Shown piece after piece: positions 36,173 through 48,081 of a stretch of 64,000 nucleotides of DNA; within the stretch, counting starts at the first letter, position 1, and each line of letters begins with the position of its first letter. Under the pieces are notes generated by a model. That model saw only the letters and a list, made by a program, of their open reading frames with translations. It was not told the DNA's origin and ran no database searches. The DNA lies in NCBI GenBank assembly GCA_033977485.1, contig CM066989.1, forward strand, positions 35,590,595 through 35,654,594. Reading direction: 5' to 3'. The translations under genes and the position numbers were made by a program. Source of the stretch: Hydrangea macrophylla. Lineage: Eukaryota > Streptophyta > Magnoliopsida > Cornales > Hydrangeaceae.

Positions 36173-36986
36173 CTTTCTTTATATTTGAAAGAGATTAATG
36201 GAAACTTTTCAAACATAATGAGTTGAATTTTCTTATTTGTGGTAAGTCTGCATTTATATTTGAGAAATTAATTGAAACTTCTGATGACGTTAATTTTCTT
36301 TTTTTGTTTGTTGTTTCTTGACTATGCATTTTATGTAGGAGAGAAAAAAATATAATTCCCCCCTCCCTACCCTAAATATTAGCTTCATTAATCAAATATT
36401 ATTCCTTCCCCCCCACCCCCCCAAAAAAAAAAAATTAAAAAAAAAAATACGCCCCACATTTTATGGTTATTTTTGCCTAAAATCATTCTTTCCCTTTTAC
36501 ATTCCTTTTAACATATTCCCAATTGAATACCAAACATTTCAAAAAATTTCCCCCATAACTTTGCCCCCACAATTTATGGTTATCTCCTAATTAGTCAACA
36601 CATTCAGTGATCACAATTTAATTCTCGTAACAATCAATTAATCACTTTTTGTAGTTCAAAATTTGTTATTGTGAGTGTTTTTTAAAACCTTTTGTTTCAT
36701 GTTCATTACTGATTGTATCATCTATCGGAAAATTATATTGTAAACTTAAGTTTTTCAGGTTTGAAATGTGATACAAGAGAACACTTTGAATTGTTATTTT
36801 CCTCCTGTTTGCTTCTACTTTCAAGCATTGAAAATTAATTCTGAATTTGCCTTAGTTTATTTATCCCTCTTTTTTCTTTTTTCTTTTTTTTTTCCCCCTA
36901 CCATGCCCTCACACAGACAATTACTCGTACAGCGTACGTATGGTTAGAACTGTTCGGTAGTGGCTTTAGCCACGGGCAATACCTAG

Positions 36987-37296
36987 TTAAATTCATAAGA
37001 TCAGTCCCTTTGGTCCGAATAAAAAATTAAATTCGGCCTATTCCATCACATAAATTCGGTCCAGGCACTTTATATATTAAAAAAAAATGCATATTTTGGA
37101 TGTAAATAATGTCCCTCTAGCTCTTTAAAAATAATAAAAGAGAATTTTTGAAGAGCCCTTTTTTCAGACCGAATTATTGATTCAAACTGATAAAATTTTC
37201 TTCATCGATCCGATGACTTGGTCCGATTATCAACTCCCTTGCATCGGGACCCACCTAACTCAAATTTGTTGCTTTTTATGATCAAACCAACTTCTA
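36987..37296. other. Intergenic segment, no gene seen
   Basis: AT-rich sequence with no recognised element between the Helitron end and the next MITE. Confidence 0.4.
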
Positions 37297-37936
37297 CTAC
37301 GTTTGGTACGCATGAATGGAATAAGGTAGGAATGAAATGAAACTCAAGAATGGAATGAAGATGGAATGGAATAGGAATGAGAATTTCATTAACATGTTTG
37401 GCTGTAATTAGGAATGAAATGACATGCATTAATTTTTATTTTAAAATGGTATCCTAATTTATAGAGTTAATATTGAATTTAAATTAAATATTAACAAAAA
37501 AGGTAATAATTTGTTTTTATTATAGGAAATATTGAAACAAGAAAAGTGGAGAAGTTGGATATTATTTCCTTGAAAATACTTTTGCTCACCCAAAAAATGG
37601 TTCACCAATGCTCACCCAAGCATCCCATGGCCAATGCAGTGGGACCCAGGATTAAACATATGGGATGCTTGGGTGATGGGATGCTTGGGTGAGCATTGGT
37701 GAACCATTTTTTGGGTGAGCAAAAATGTTCTCTATTTCTTTATTGGTTCATTCCATTGGAATGAAATCTCATTCCTTAGGCTTTTGGAAGGAATGATCAT
37801 TCCTACTTTTGTGGGAATGCTGATTACTTTTATAATGGTCATTCTAACCGATTTAGTGGTAACAAACATGAGAATTAAATGAACTTATGAATAACCATTC
37901 TATTGTAAGGGTTATTGCGGTCTACCAAACATAGCC
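37297..37936. mobile_element. Tourist-like MITE containing another MITE
   Basis: Outer ends are CTACGTTTGGTACGC and, inward from the right, GGCTATGTTTGGTAGAC, resembling Tourist/PIF ends. Subterminal GGAATGAAATGA-type repeats lie on both sides. Inside at 37580-37724 is a second foldback. The target duplication of the outer element could not be set. Confidence 0.5.
37580..37724. mobile_element. Inner foldback MITE, about 56-bp arms
   Basis: The left arm starts TTTGCTCACCCAAAAAATGG and runs to GCATCCCA; the right arm is its complement ending GGGTGAGCAAA. The right side also carries an extra copy of the TGGGATGCTTGGGTGA unit. There is no coding capacity. The element interrupts the Tourist-like MITE. 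Confidence 0.7.
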
Positions 37937-38700
37937 TAAGATAATGACTAATGACGAAAATGTCAGCTTATCCCACATAAGCAAACAAATTCCATAAGTA
38001 CTTACAACTTTGGAGTCGGGCCCACATGTCCAATCTCACTATCACACTAATAGAGCATGGCTATGGCACAAACTAAAACTCATCAGCTTGGCTCGTCGGA
38101 CCGAATAAATTAATTTGGCTGAATTCTTATACCATCCTTGCATCCCATTCCACAACCGGCACATTATTTAGTCCACTTTAGTGGTGTCAAACGGGCCGGG
38201 CTCGGTCAAAGCGGGTCCAATCAGGCCAGAAGGTCGGGCTTCACCTAATACCGGGCCGGGCTTGGGAAGGGAGGGGAGGGTGTCCACCCCAGACCGGTGA
38301 CCCGGGCTCACTAAGGCCGGGCTTAGGACCAGGCTCGTGGACGGGCTCATGGACGGGTTCATAGACGGGCCGGGCCATCGGGCCGGGCTAGAGTTTTGGG
38401 GGGAAAGTTTTAACTTTCAACTTTTAAAGTTATTAAATGTTTGGGAATTGGGGAGAGTTTTTGCTTTTCCTCTTTTTTTATATGTTCAGTTTATTCATTA
38501 ATGATTAGTGATTACTAAAAAAAGTTTGTTTAACAGAAAAAAAAAGTAAAGAATATTTATTATTCAATACAAATTAAAAAAATTACTAGTATAATAGCAT
38601 TTGATATTTAAAAATTATAGTCTAATAAAAAATAAATATTACTTATCATTAATTTGTATAATAAAAAGTAAAGATTTATTCATTAATGATTAGTGATTAC
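37937..38700. other. Intergenic with GGGCCGGGC-rich stretch and short direct repeat
   Basis: At 38175-38395 many CGGGCC/GGGCCGGGC phrases follow GGTGTCAAACGGGCCGGGC, a start often seen in plant hAT-like repeats, but no opposite end was found. TTTATTCATTAATGATTAGT occurs twice (about 38489 and 38672). Confidence 0.4.
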
Positions 38701-41589
38701 TGTGGATATCGCAATTTTTCCTACCCACAGCTTTTATTTAAAACCTTAAAATTCAATTTCAAATTAAAAAATGAGTCGCCACTTAATTTTTAAAAGGAAA
38801 ATTAAGAAACCATTTAAAAGCAAACCGATTTTTGTAGAAACCAGAGATTAACTAGGTCCGGGGATTATGGAATGAGAAGGGAAGGAGCCCAACGGACTAA
38901 AACACCTCATTCTCATCCTATCTCGTGATAGGCCTCTACTCAACATCCTTTTAATCAAGTTATTAATCTAAGTGCGCCCTCAACTAATACATAATATAAA
39001 TATACATCACAAAAGCATATCGAAAATGGTGTAAAATTGCTAATGATAAAATAGCGTTCAAAACCATATAATTCAACTAACAAGCGTTTTTGGTATGCAA
39101 ATAGAGAACTAAAGAACTTACGTGGGGCCCAGTCGCGAAATTGAAACGTGCAATACATGCAAAAATAGAAATCCTAATAAAATGTCTCTAGTCACATATA
39201 CTCACATAAGGCAAATCTTAATTCTAAGATGCCGCGCATGAGGTCGAAAAAATCAATAAAATTAAGAAACTAATTAAACTAAAGAGAAGTTTGAAAGATC
39301 ATACCTTAATAGCGCTACAAAACAGAGGGTTTAATCCACATGCTTTAAAGAAAGTAATATTGAACACTAAATAACATATCCAATCTTCTAGTTTAAATCT
39401 ATCAAACATAGGAGGGATTGACATGATTGTGAGTTCTTTATGAGTAGTTGGGGATACAACACTTCCATAGATATGTAAGTCTCAACTAGGAGCCAATGCA
39501 ATGTCCATATGGAGATGGCGTAATTTCAACATGTTCACAAGGAACTCACAATTAAGTTCAAACAAGTGCAACTTGATCATGCAAGACAAACACTAATAAA
39601 TAATTAGTCTACATGGATGAATGAATACATGAACAATAGTAAGTTATGGAATATTCATTGATTTCGACCATTTAGCCTTTGAATTTAAGTTTAACTAATC
39701 ATTATTAAGACATGGTTCAAACCCTAGGTCATAGGAAAGTCACTTGAACCATCATTTACAAAGTTGGTTAACTCTGTCACAAAATTCTGAAAATTACAAA
39801 GAGCAGACCAGAACTTCAAAAATAGAAAACGCATGTTTCCCGTGGTTTGATGTCAATGAATTTTGGACACAAGATGCCTATATGAGTTTAGTATCTAACC
39901 CAAAAAGAAAAATCAAAGATCAACAATTCAATCTCTGGGAATTAGACAAACACTAGACATCACTCAGAAACTTCCAACTCTGTGTCCAGAGATCTTGTAT
40001 AATTTTTTAAAAATAGTAAACGAATCAGAAAAACTCTCATCTTTTTAGAAGACCTTGTTAGCACATTAAACTTCACATAAAAAATTATTTGAGGCCCAAA
40101 ATACTTGATTAAGGTTCTGATTTGTCTATTTCAAAAAGGTGTTACTGTTATGAAATTCTGGACAGATTATGGTTGCTTCACAAAACACAGAACCAAACCA
40201 CTTTAAACATAAAATCTCATTAAAACAAAAATCACAGTGGTAGAACTTCGTGTCGTTGACACTCTCCAGTTGGTTTTACTCAATTCCAACGGTCCATTAA
40301 TTAACTACAAATCGTGGATCAAAGGTGGTCTATGAACTCACTGTACCTTTGTCAAATTTCATTTGAGTTAAACCTATCTACCAAATCATGGAGTTTGGCT
40401 TAACTCAAACTACTTCTCCTCTCATTTGATGGTCATTGGCGATTAAGGACACTTATACTTATAGATTTCAATGGAGTATGAGAAACTTCATGAAATCTCA
40501 AATTAATGAACCTAAACCATGAAGATGGGTTTAGGCTCATCAACCAAGCATACTACCACCAACATTAATCCTCTTGCAAATCATGAGTTTGCAAGAAAAC
40601 TATGAGGTTCAAATCAAGGGACTCAAGTGAGACATTGAAGGTCTCATGAGTCCTAAGAGATGATCATACTCAAAAGAAAAGGAAAGCAAAACTTAAATAA
40701 AATCCAAGTTAACTTTTACTTCGTGATTTATTCAATCTTAAACCTTAGGTTACTTTGATCCAAATCAATGAAATGCAAGTTCAATCACAATATTGGTGGT
40801 GTGTGAGGAAATGAGGTGGGAAGAGAGTTTTTGAAAATGTGTAAACGATCCTAAGATGATTCTATATATTGTGATTGAACTTAAATTAAATGCTTATGGT
40901 CTAGAGTTTACCTCCAATTATCCTCAACTTCTTGGTGGTTTTAGGATAATCCAAAGGCTAATCAAGCTCTTCTCCTAGCTCTTACAATCTCTTAAGACTC
41001 TCTAACTATCAAAGCTTAAAGAAGATTCAAAAATGAGAGAGAGATATAAGAAGATTCAAGGTGATCCTTGTAATATGATATTCATCACCTATATATAGGC
41101 AAATTTTCAAAGGGCTATTTTAGTAAATTCGTAGTGAAAACCTTAATTTCGGACGTCCTTTTTTAAGGTACAAAACGTACTATATTAAAGTAGACTGTTA
41201 AAAAGAGGCGGCACTCAGTGACTGCCGGCGCGACATTCGGTGAATGCCACGGAAGACTCCACGGACTGCCGTCTTTTCCTGGAATTCTGATTTTCGCGTC
41301 ATTGTGTGCATTGTTGTGGCAGTCACTGAGTACCATTGCGGCACTCACTAACCGCCGTGCGGCAATCGATAAGTGCCGCAGCGGCAGCCCGTGACTGCCG
41401 TAAAATGCGCCATATGCCGTTTTCGTCTATTCCCTCTCTTTTCTTCTTTCTTTTTTGTTTGAATTGAAGAGCCTTTCGAAGAGCTTGAATCACCTTTGGA
41501 AATTCTAGATACGTCGGACATTGTCATCATCAGATTTGGAGGTAACGCTCCCCTTAATTTGACGTTTTGTCAAAATTGGGGTGTCTACA
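38701..41589 (+). mobile_element. Candidate left LTR (2.9 kb) of a large Tat/Ogre-like element
   Basis: It begins TGTGGATATCGCAATTTTTC and ends TTGGGGTGTCTACA. A TATA box (CTATATATAGGC) lies at 41089-41100, about 0.5 kb before the 3' end. The segment AATGAGTCGCCACTTAATTT near the start and GGTGTCTACAGTTTGCCCCT at the end are phrases I associate with large plant Gypsy elements. The right LTR is outside the window and no primer site was recognised, so the boundary is inferred. ORFs within are not genes. Confidence 0.45.
41208..41401. repeat. GC-rich 21-bp near-palindrome array, copy 1
   Basis: Units start at about 41208, 41228, 41251, then 41317, 41338, 41359 and 41381. The type unit GCGGCACTCAGTGACTGCCG is almost its own reverse complement. 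It lies just after the TATA box of the candidate LTR. Confidence 0.75.
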
Positions 41590-42158
41590 GTTTGCCCCTC
41601 TTCGACAGAGCTTGTGGAGCAACGTGTTTCACAAGTGAATGTCAAAGCCTGTGTAAAAACAAGCCTTTGACCAAATTGTCGGATTTAGGTAAAAACAAAA
41701 TGCATTGCAAAAGAAAAACAGGCACGCAGCAAGATCCTATCTGGTCATGCTCAATGGTGAGCTGCTTACGTATTATTTCAGGAATCAGACCAAGACGTAG
41801 TTCGAACAAAGGGTCAAACACACACAAACGCAATAGTCATACGGATGAATGCACCTAGCCTGTCGTGATGCACGTGCTCATGCAAATGACGGTGGTCAAT
41901 GCGACTTCATGCTCTACAAATGTTATGGTTCGAGATCAGGCCATCTCGATGTGCCTAGATGCAATCTATGCTCTATGCTACTTAAAGTCCATGGTTACTC
42001 GAACTTAAAGCGGAGTCCTTTTTTAGAGTTTGGAATTTCTATATCTAACGGGTTGACCCTCTTCAAGATACGTGGCCGTTTCGGCCAAAAGGACGAACGC
42101 AATTAACTGGGCGACGCTTCGCGACTTAGGTCCCAGTGTCAATACATGTTTACTCATG
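41590..42158 (+). other. Leader after the candidate LTR, no gene seen
   Basis: Open frames here are short and carry no recognised motif. The segment starts GTTTGCCCCTCTTCG. It is probably the untranslated leader of the large element. Confidence 0.35.
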
Positions 42159-42720
42159 AAAAATCTGCAGCCCTTCAGCCTCGTCGGATATGTTTGCTCT
42201 AAAAATCCGTAGCCCTTCGGCCTCGTCAAATAAGTTTGCTCTGGAAAATCCGCAGCCCTTTGGCCTCGTCGGATACGTTTCAATTTTTCAAAATCAGGAG
42301 TCAATCAGACTCAAGTTCTCTTCAAACTTCAAAATCAGGAGTCAATCAGACTTAAGTTCTTTTCAAATTAACTTCAAAATCGGGAGTCACTCAGACTCAA
42401 GTTCTTTTCAAACTTCAAAATCGGGGGTCATTCAGACTCAAGTTCTTTTCAATTTTTAAAATCAGACTCAAAGAATTCAAAATTTCCTGAAAATAAGAGT
42501 CAATTTGGATTCAATGCAAAATCGGGAGTTAATCAGACTCAAAATCTTTTCAATTTTCAAAATCAGACTCAAAGAATTCAAAATTTCCTGAAAATAGGGG
42601 TCAAATTGACCCAAAACAATCCAAATTCTAGAATTGGGGGTCGATTGGACCCAAAGAATTTCAACTTTCACAAAATTAGGAGTCGATTTGGTCTCGAAAA
42701 TCATCTTCGGGGACCAAAAC
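42159..42720. repeat. Two short tandem arrays in the element leader
   Basis: Three copies of a unit of about 43 bp (CAGCCCTT, GCCTCGTC, TTTGCTCT) span about 42159-42280. A second family, repeating AAAATCAGGAGTCAATCAGA with variants every 40-60 bp, spans about 42290-42700. Such leader arrays occur in large plant Gypsy elements. Confidence 0.7.
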
Positions 42721-42835
42721 GTATGAGGAGGGCAAATTCCGGGGGTTTAAATTGAATTTTCGGGACCCAATTTGAATTTTGGAGGAAACACCAAAGGCCT
42801 CTTAACCGCCTCATTTGTGGCACACGCTTAATATT

Positions 42836-42944
42836 GCGGTAGTCCGTGACTGCCGTACGACACTCACAGAATGCTGCTGCGGCACCCAACGAGTGCCGCA
42901 CGGCACTTCATCAACTGCCCTGCACAAATATCGAGTACCGCGTT
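42836..42944. repeat. GC-rich 21-bp near-palindrome array, copy 2
   Basis: Units start at 42836, 42857, 42879, 42900 and 42922. The array lies about 225 bp before the start of the plant-mobile-domain pseudogene. Confidence 0.75.
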
Positions 42945-43168
42945 AAGTGGGCAGAATGCTTATACGCCCATTTTTAGTTCATTTCATTTACTCTTTCCAA
43001 CCTTCTTCAACCCGAAGCTCTCTCTGGAGATTTTTCTCCTCTTTCTCGTATTGAACTAAAGGATCCACAGGTTAGTTCCTCTCGACCAGAACTCGATTAT
43101 TCTCTTTATTTTTGTTGTTTTTCTTGATTAATCCTCAGATTTCAACAATCTTTCTCTCTTGATAGATT

Positions 43169-45912
43169 ATGGCTAGTGGCTCAGGTAGCAGGAAGAAAGC
43201 CAAGTATAAGGCCACTCCCTACCCTAACTCCATGTTCTTGCTCCGGGATCCGGACAAACATCTGTCTGTCCGAGCGTTTCAGTGAAAGGTATACATGCTT
43301 CCCCTTGCTTTTTCAATTCTTTCCTACGAATCTTATGAATATGATGACAACCAATATTACATGTTTTCCTATGAGTATGATACATGATCAAACTTTATAT
43401 CCCCTTTTCATGAATACGAATGCTATGCTTGCAAAACCCCTCGAGCATTTCAAATGCTCCATGAATATTCATTTATGTTCAATTTCAACGTTCTTAATTA
43501 TGTTTCATATATTTTTTCAAAGTTTCTTCATTAAACTCGCGAATGCAATGCATGCCATCGAATTTTACATGTTTTTTCATGAATGTGAATGTTATGCTTG
43601 TGAAATCTTTCGAGCGTTGCAAACGCGCCCTTTTCATTCATTTTTACTTTTATTTGCCTTTTATTTATTTTTGTTCCTTTCAAATTTTCTCATAAACCTC
43701 ACGAATGCGATGCATGTCAATAAAACTTTGCATATCCTCTGATGAATGCGAATGCTATGCTTATGGAACCTTTTGAGCGCTTCGGTCGCTCTTTTTATTC
43801 ATTTTCATATTCAATTTCATGATTTTTGCTCTTTATTATTATTTACCCTTTTTCTTTTTATTTTATTCCTTCTTTTTATCCATTCACTTACTAACATTGA
43901 AACCTGTAACTTTTGCAGCTTCAATCTACCGTGTTGAAGGGGCATGGAAGCTTAGCCCATGGTTGGGCATGGTACGATTCTCTAAAGCAGACTGTAAAGG
44001 GATTTATTGATGCAGCGGGCTTTGGAGACTTCGTCAAGCTCTTGACGAAGAGCTCCAATGACTTAAGACAGATACATGCTCTCTCAGAGTGATGGTGGGA
44101 CACCACCAACTCATTCCACTTTGAGTTCGGGGAGATGACTATGACCCCACTCGATTTCTTGATGATCACAGGGATCTCTTTCGGGGGGGAGTGCTTGAGG
44201 TACCTAGACACGGTGACTCAGTAGGACCAGGTGTTGCCACTGCTGGGAGTGGTTCCCGAGGAGCCCCTAGTCATGGCCAAGTGGTTCATGGATACGTTCA
44301 AGGACCAGCAGGGCTTCTCGTACGAGCAAATGGCCCGAGGCTTTATTATGTACATGTTGGGGTGCTCTCTGCTGAGCACCCGGGGCGACAAGATTTCTGT
44401 GGCGCTAGTGGGGTCCCTGGAGTGCATGGACCACATCTATCAGTATGACTGGGCTGGTACAGGATTGGCCATCCTGTAGAGGCATATGGGACACATTTCC
44501 CAAGATCTGTCGTGCTCCACAGGAGGTTTTTGGAGGGCGTGGGAGGTACACTTTCTTTTTATTTTAACTTTTATTTCTAAATTATAAACCTTGCATTCTT
44601 CTTTCAATTTCTTTATTCATGAATTTTGAATCTCATTTTCATTTTCTTTTCTTTTCTTGCAGATTTGGTTCCACGAGTACTTACATATGATGTCTCCTAC
44701 GACGCAGCAGGCAGATGCCCTCATCATACCCCAGGGGCTAAAATGGAAGAAGGAACAGGTCGGGCGGAAGACTGCGGCCCATGATTTCATCTCGTTCAGG
44801 AATTTCCTGACGAATCTGAGAGAGCCACATGTCCAATGGCAGCCCTGGGTGGACGTGCTTCCTACTGCCTCTCCGGAGATACGACAGTCGGGTGGGTACG
44901 ATCCGCAGAGGATATTGTTGGACAGCCCAGATGCCTGGGACTGGTGCTTGGGAGAGAGGGTGACCAGACAGTCACTAATGGCTCCTGTGTTTTATGTGCC
45001 GCATCCTCCTGCCGCTTCTATGAGGGCTACAGAGACCCTCCAGGGTTCTGAACTCACGGCTGCCTTGAGTGGCTTTGTAATGCATAATTTTCTGGACCCC
45101 CCAGACGGGTACGAGGCTTTCCGGGTTGCCAAGTTAATGAAGAACTTCCCTCTGATGGAAGTGACGCGAGTAAGCCTCTCTTAGCTTTTCAAACTCTCTT
45201 TCGATCCTTTTCAACATTTATTTATTGAATTTCACTTATTTTTCTCTTTGCAGCCCATTCTTGCCGCATCTCGGACTCCAGCTTTACCGCCGTGGGATTG
45301 GAGCGTTAGGACAGTCTTTTACGGCGAGTAGGGAATGACTACGGTTCCCCGATACCATACGGATGCTCCCACCATCCTGTTGCAGTACGACCAGGTCCTG
45401 CGGGACTATGCGAGGAGGGCTTGCTCTACGCTCACAGTGTGAGGGAGTGGATCCACGACCGGGAGTGGAGGGTAATCTCTAAAAATTGATTCCGATTTTA
45501 CATTCTTTTATGCTTTTTTGGTTCTAACGTTTCCGACTTTTTGCTTCAGGCCGATGGGGCACGGGTGGCCGCTGATGCTCAGGCGAGAGCCAGGGTAAAC
45601 TCTCACTACCCTTTTATTCATGCCTCTATAATTAGTAATTTCTTTTTATTTCAAATTTTCAATTTTGCTTAATCAAATCTCTCTTTTATTCAGGATGACA
45701 AGGTTAGGGCATTGACCCTCCAGGTGAGAGAGCTCGAGCAGCAGCTCCAGCAGTTCGGAGTGGGTCCCAGCAGAGCCCACGGAGGTGCTATCCGTGGTGG
45801 AGGTAGCAGCGGCGACAGAGGTGGAGGCAGAGGCGACGGGAGTGGCACGGAGTCAGAGGGGGAGCCCCTCAGACGTGTCACTCATCAGACTCGAGGCTGG
45901 GGCCATGGTTGA
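43169..45912 (+). pseudogene. Plant mobile domain (PMD) gene, six exons, inactivated
   Basis: Transposon-borne gene of the PMD (PF10536, MAIN-like) family. Probable exons: 43169-43288, 43919-44545, 44663-45169, 45254-45471, 45550-45594, 45694-45912. Exon 2 carries the PMD core, with WWDTTNSFHFEFGEMTMTPL then LDFLMITGISFGGE. Exon 3 continues it (WFHEYLHMMSPTT and later). Exon 6 encodes a short coiled coil (VRALTLQVRELEQQLQQF) and a Gly/Arg-rich tail. In-frame stops lie near 43283, 44090, 44221, 44477 and 45329. Several fit C-to-T change, for example at positions where family members have Arg or Gln. A one-base frameshift lies in exon 4 near 45410. It sits inside a larger element, with array copy 2 upstream. 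The start was chosen from MASGSGSRKK and the leader context. Confidence 0.75.
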
Positions 45913-46114
45913 CCTCTTCTATTTCTCTCATCTTTCTCCTTTTTATTTTTTGAGTGTTTTGGAGAGGATATACACACACATGGATGACTGTACATATATT
46001 TATACACTTATTTTGATGACGGCTCTCGGATAGCCGGGATAGGATAAGCATCTGTACATTTTGATTATCTTTTATTTCCCTGCATGCTTCTATCTTGATG
46101 ATTGCGACCATGAC

Positions 46115-47378
46115 TGTCACGCCCCGGAGTAGCCAAAAATAGGGAAAATTTAAAATTTCCTTTCTGGACCCATAGGGAATGACGAGTTACATTAACTGAT
46201 TGTCTTTTCTACGTCTACACATGGTTAACAGAGTAAGCGGAAGCATAAAAACATCTATTGGTGTTCTTCAATAGAACTCAAATGTCTGAGATCTAATTAT
46301 TACATCATGAGTCTAAATAAAAGATCTATAAAGGCAGTCTAGGGCTATCTATTCTGATCACAATACATATCTAAAGCATTACCTTTGATAGAAGACAATA
46401 AAGCAAATTAAGTAATTCTAAATAAGACTATATCGGAGTCCTTCGCTTCAACTGGTACATTTGCCGCGTCCCTTTGGGTAGACCTCATCTTGATAGTCGT
46501 CACCTGTGAAATCTAGACGTGATATGTCCAGGGCACGAAGGAGAGCCGTTAGCTTTTGAAGCTAAGTGAGTTGGCCTAACCGATCACTCCTAATACAAAT
46601 AATAATGTACCAGTACAACAAATATCTCGAACTTGAATATTTGATAAGCATTATCTCAATACGTATGATTTATGACATGATAATATGAATGAGATAAGAC
46701 ACGATGCACCATCGATATGTTCGACTTTACTCGACCACAGACACCACAGCTGACTCATGTGACTTGTTACATTACCAGTGTAACGCCGTTAGCTCAGAGT
46801 AGAATGATTACGTTGCTATCGTCGCCTAGCAGGGTCCTATAGCAGTTTTTGGTTTTAAAAAGAAAGAGTGTAATCATTGTACTCTTAGGTCCTCGTGACC
46901 TTGCCGGGAGAATAGAATAGTTACAGCGCTATCGTCGCCTAACAGGGCCCTATAGCATTTGAAAGGTAACTATTGTATTCTGATGGATACATTGCTATCG
47001 TCGCCTAACAGGGCCCTATAGCGTATCAATCATCAATCCATGCATAACTTCAATAATTTCAATGGAAACTCTGGCTATCGTCGCCTAGCAGGGCCCTATA
47101 GCAGTTTCATTGTTGTTCCCATTTACTTGACTGTACCATTTGGACCACTGCTGTCCACTCAATGTTTGTAATGATATGACTGGGTTAGTCCCCGTGACTA
47201 ACCATGCAGACGTCAATATTGACATCAAGACTCGACTATGTTCATATGAATGTCCGTATGATTATATAAACGTGAAATCATGATAAGCAAGAATATCAAC
47301 GAATATTAACTAAGCAGGAAGTATAGTTAACTAACATGCGTTCATTATATAAGAAATAATCTCAACATTTACAATACT
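46115..47378 (-). repeat. Partial LTR (3' 1264 bp) of the tandem Gypsy element
   Basis: Matches 49945-51208 and 58080-59343 with only a handful of substitutions, then stops abruptly and continues as gag sequence. In element orientation this is the LTR's 3' part. Its 5' 2.9 kb and the preceding internal end are missing. Confidence 0.9.
46815..47102. repeat. Four interspersed 29-bp repeats in the LTR
   Basis: Units start GCTATCGTCGCCTA and end CCCTATAGC, at 46815-46843, 46928-46956, 46994-47022 and 47074-47102. GCTAT/ATAGC are inverted ends and GGGCCC is palindromic. The same four recur in the other LTRs (from 50645 and from 58779), giving 12 copies in all. Confidence 0.85.
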
Positions 47379-48081
47379 TGCGGATGTGGTCCGTCTTGCT
47401 GCAGTAGTTGCACTGCGATCCTTGTCCTTCAATTTGTCTAGGTGCTGGGCATTCGTTGAAGTGATGTCCGCGATTTCTACAGTTGAAACAACGTTGGCGT
47501 GTTTTGCGTCGGACCGATGCTTCTATTGTGTCGGACTTCCTCTTGTTCTTTGTATGTTCTTTCGGTTTTCGTTGAGCTTCTTTGCCAAATCCAGCTATAT
47601 TGGGGATGGTGGTATTGAGCTGGGCTTGTCTGGGCTGTCCTTTAGCAGGTGCTCCGTAGTGTCCGTCTCGTGGTGCTTTGCAGTCCTTGCTCAAATGTCC
47701 ACTCTGGCTACAGTTATAACAGATAACGTTTGGTTGGTTACAGGTCTTGGGAGCTTGACAATTCTGGGCCAGATGTCCTTGGTTTCCACAATTGAAACAC
47801 GCACTGTGATTGTTGTTCGTTATTCCGAGTTGTCCTTGCAGTAGGGTTGACCTTGGTAGCGCAGCTGGTTGTGGCTTGAGTGATCTCAGAAGCGATTCTG
47901 AATGGGCGATATGGAGTTGTTTGAATAACATGTCTCCGTAGTCCCCCGCGCTGGCACTGTCACCGGTCTTCCATAAGCTTTGTATTAGTCTTCCAAGTAC
48001 ACCAGTGGGATCGATCTCCTTAGGTATCATGTTGCTGAGTCTTTCTGACTGGTTCTCTGTTGCTTGAGACGATTGCGCCAT
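47377..48081 (-). pseudogene. Truncated gag-like zinc-knuckle ORF, copy 1
   Basis: Nearly identical to the ORF at 55391-56218. The start at 48081 ([18 protein letters not shown]) is preferred to the longer frame opening at 48162. The deletion junction at 47377 cuts the reading within the fourth CCHC knuckle, whose second-to-last residue changes from Asp to Tyr. The frame then stops in LTR sequence at 47362. The C-terminal 36 residues of the other copy are lost. Confidence 0.85.

Larger units (their letters stand above)
33044..36986 (+). mobile_element. Helitron, non-autonomous, carrying a solo LTR
   Basis: The 3' end is textbook: hairpin GTGGCTTTAGCCAC (36960-36973), a 9-base spacer, CTAG at 36983-36986, then host T. 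The proposed 5' end TCCTATATAATATTCTAG at 33044 follows a host A; this end is less certain than the 3' end. No Rep or helicase is visible. The interior holds a CT-rich leader-like region, a 107-bp-period duplication, an exon-like open segment near 33823-33914 and the 1.34-kb LTR at 34835-36172. Without the LTR it would be about 2.6 kb. Confidence 0.65.

Noticed and set aside
43176..43742. 188-codon plus-strand ORF
   Set aside because: Runs from exon 1 of the PMD pseudogene in the wrong frame into its first intron, which is Phe-rich by T content.
46815..47102. Regularly interspersed 29-bp repeats resembling a CRISPR array
   Set aside because: Plant nuclear LTR context, only four units, unequal spacers that are identical between LTR copies, and no cas genes.
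47386..47844. Plus-strand ORF of 152 codons opposite the zinc-knuckle gene (also 55430-55981)
   Set aside because: Exact antisense shadow of gag; the minus-strand reading has four regular CCHC motifs.
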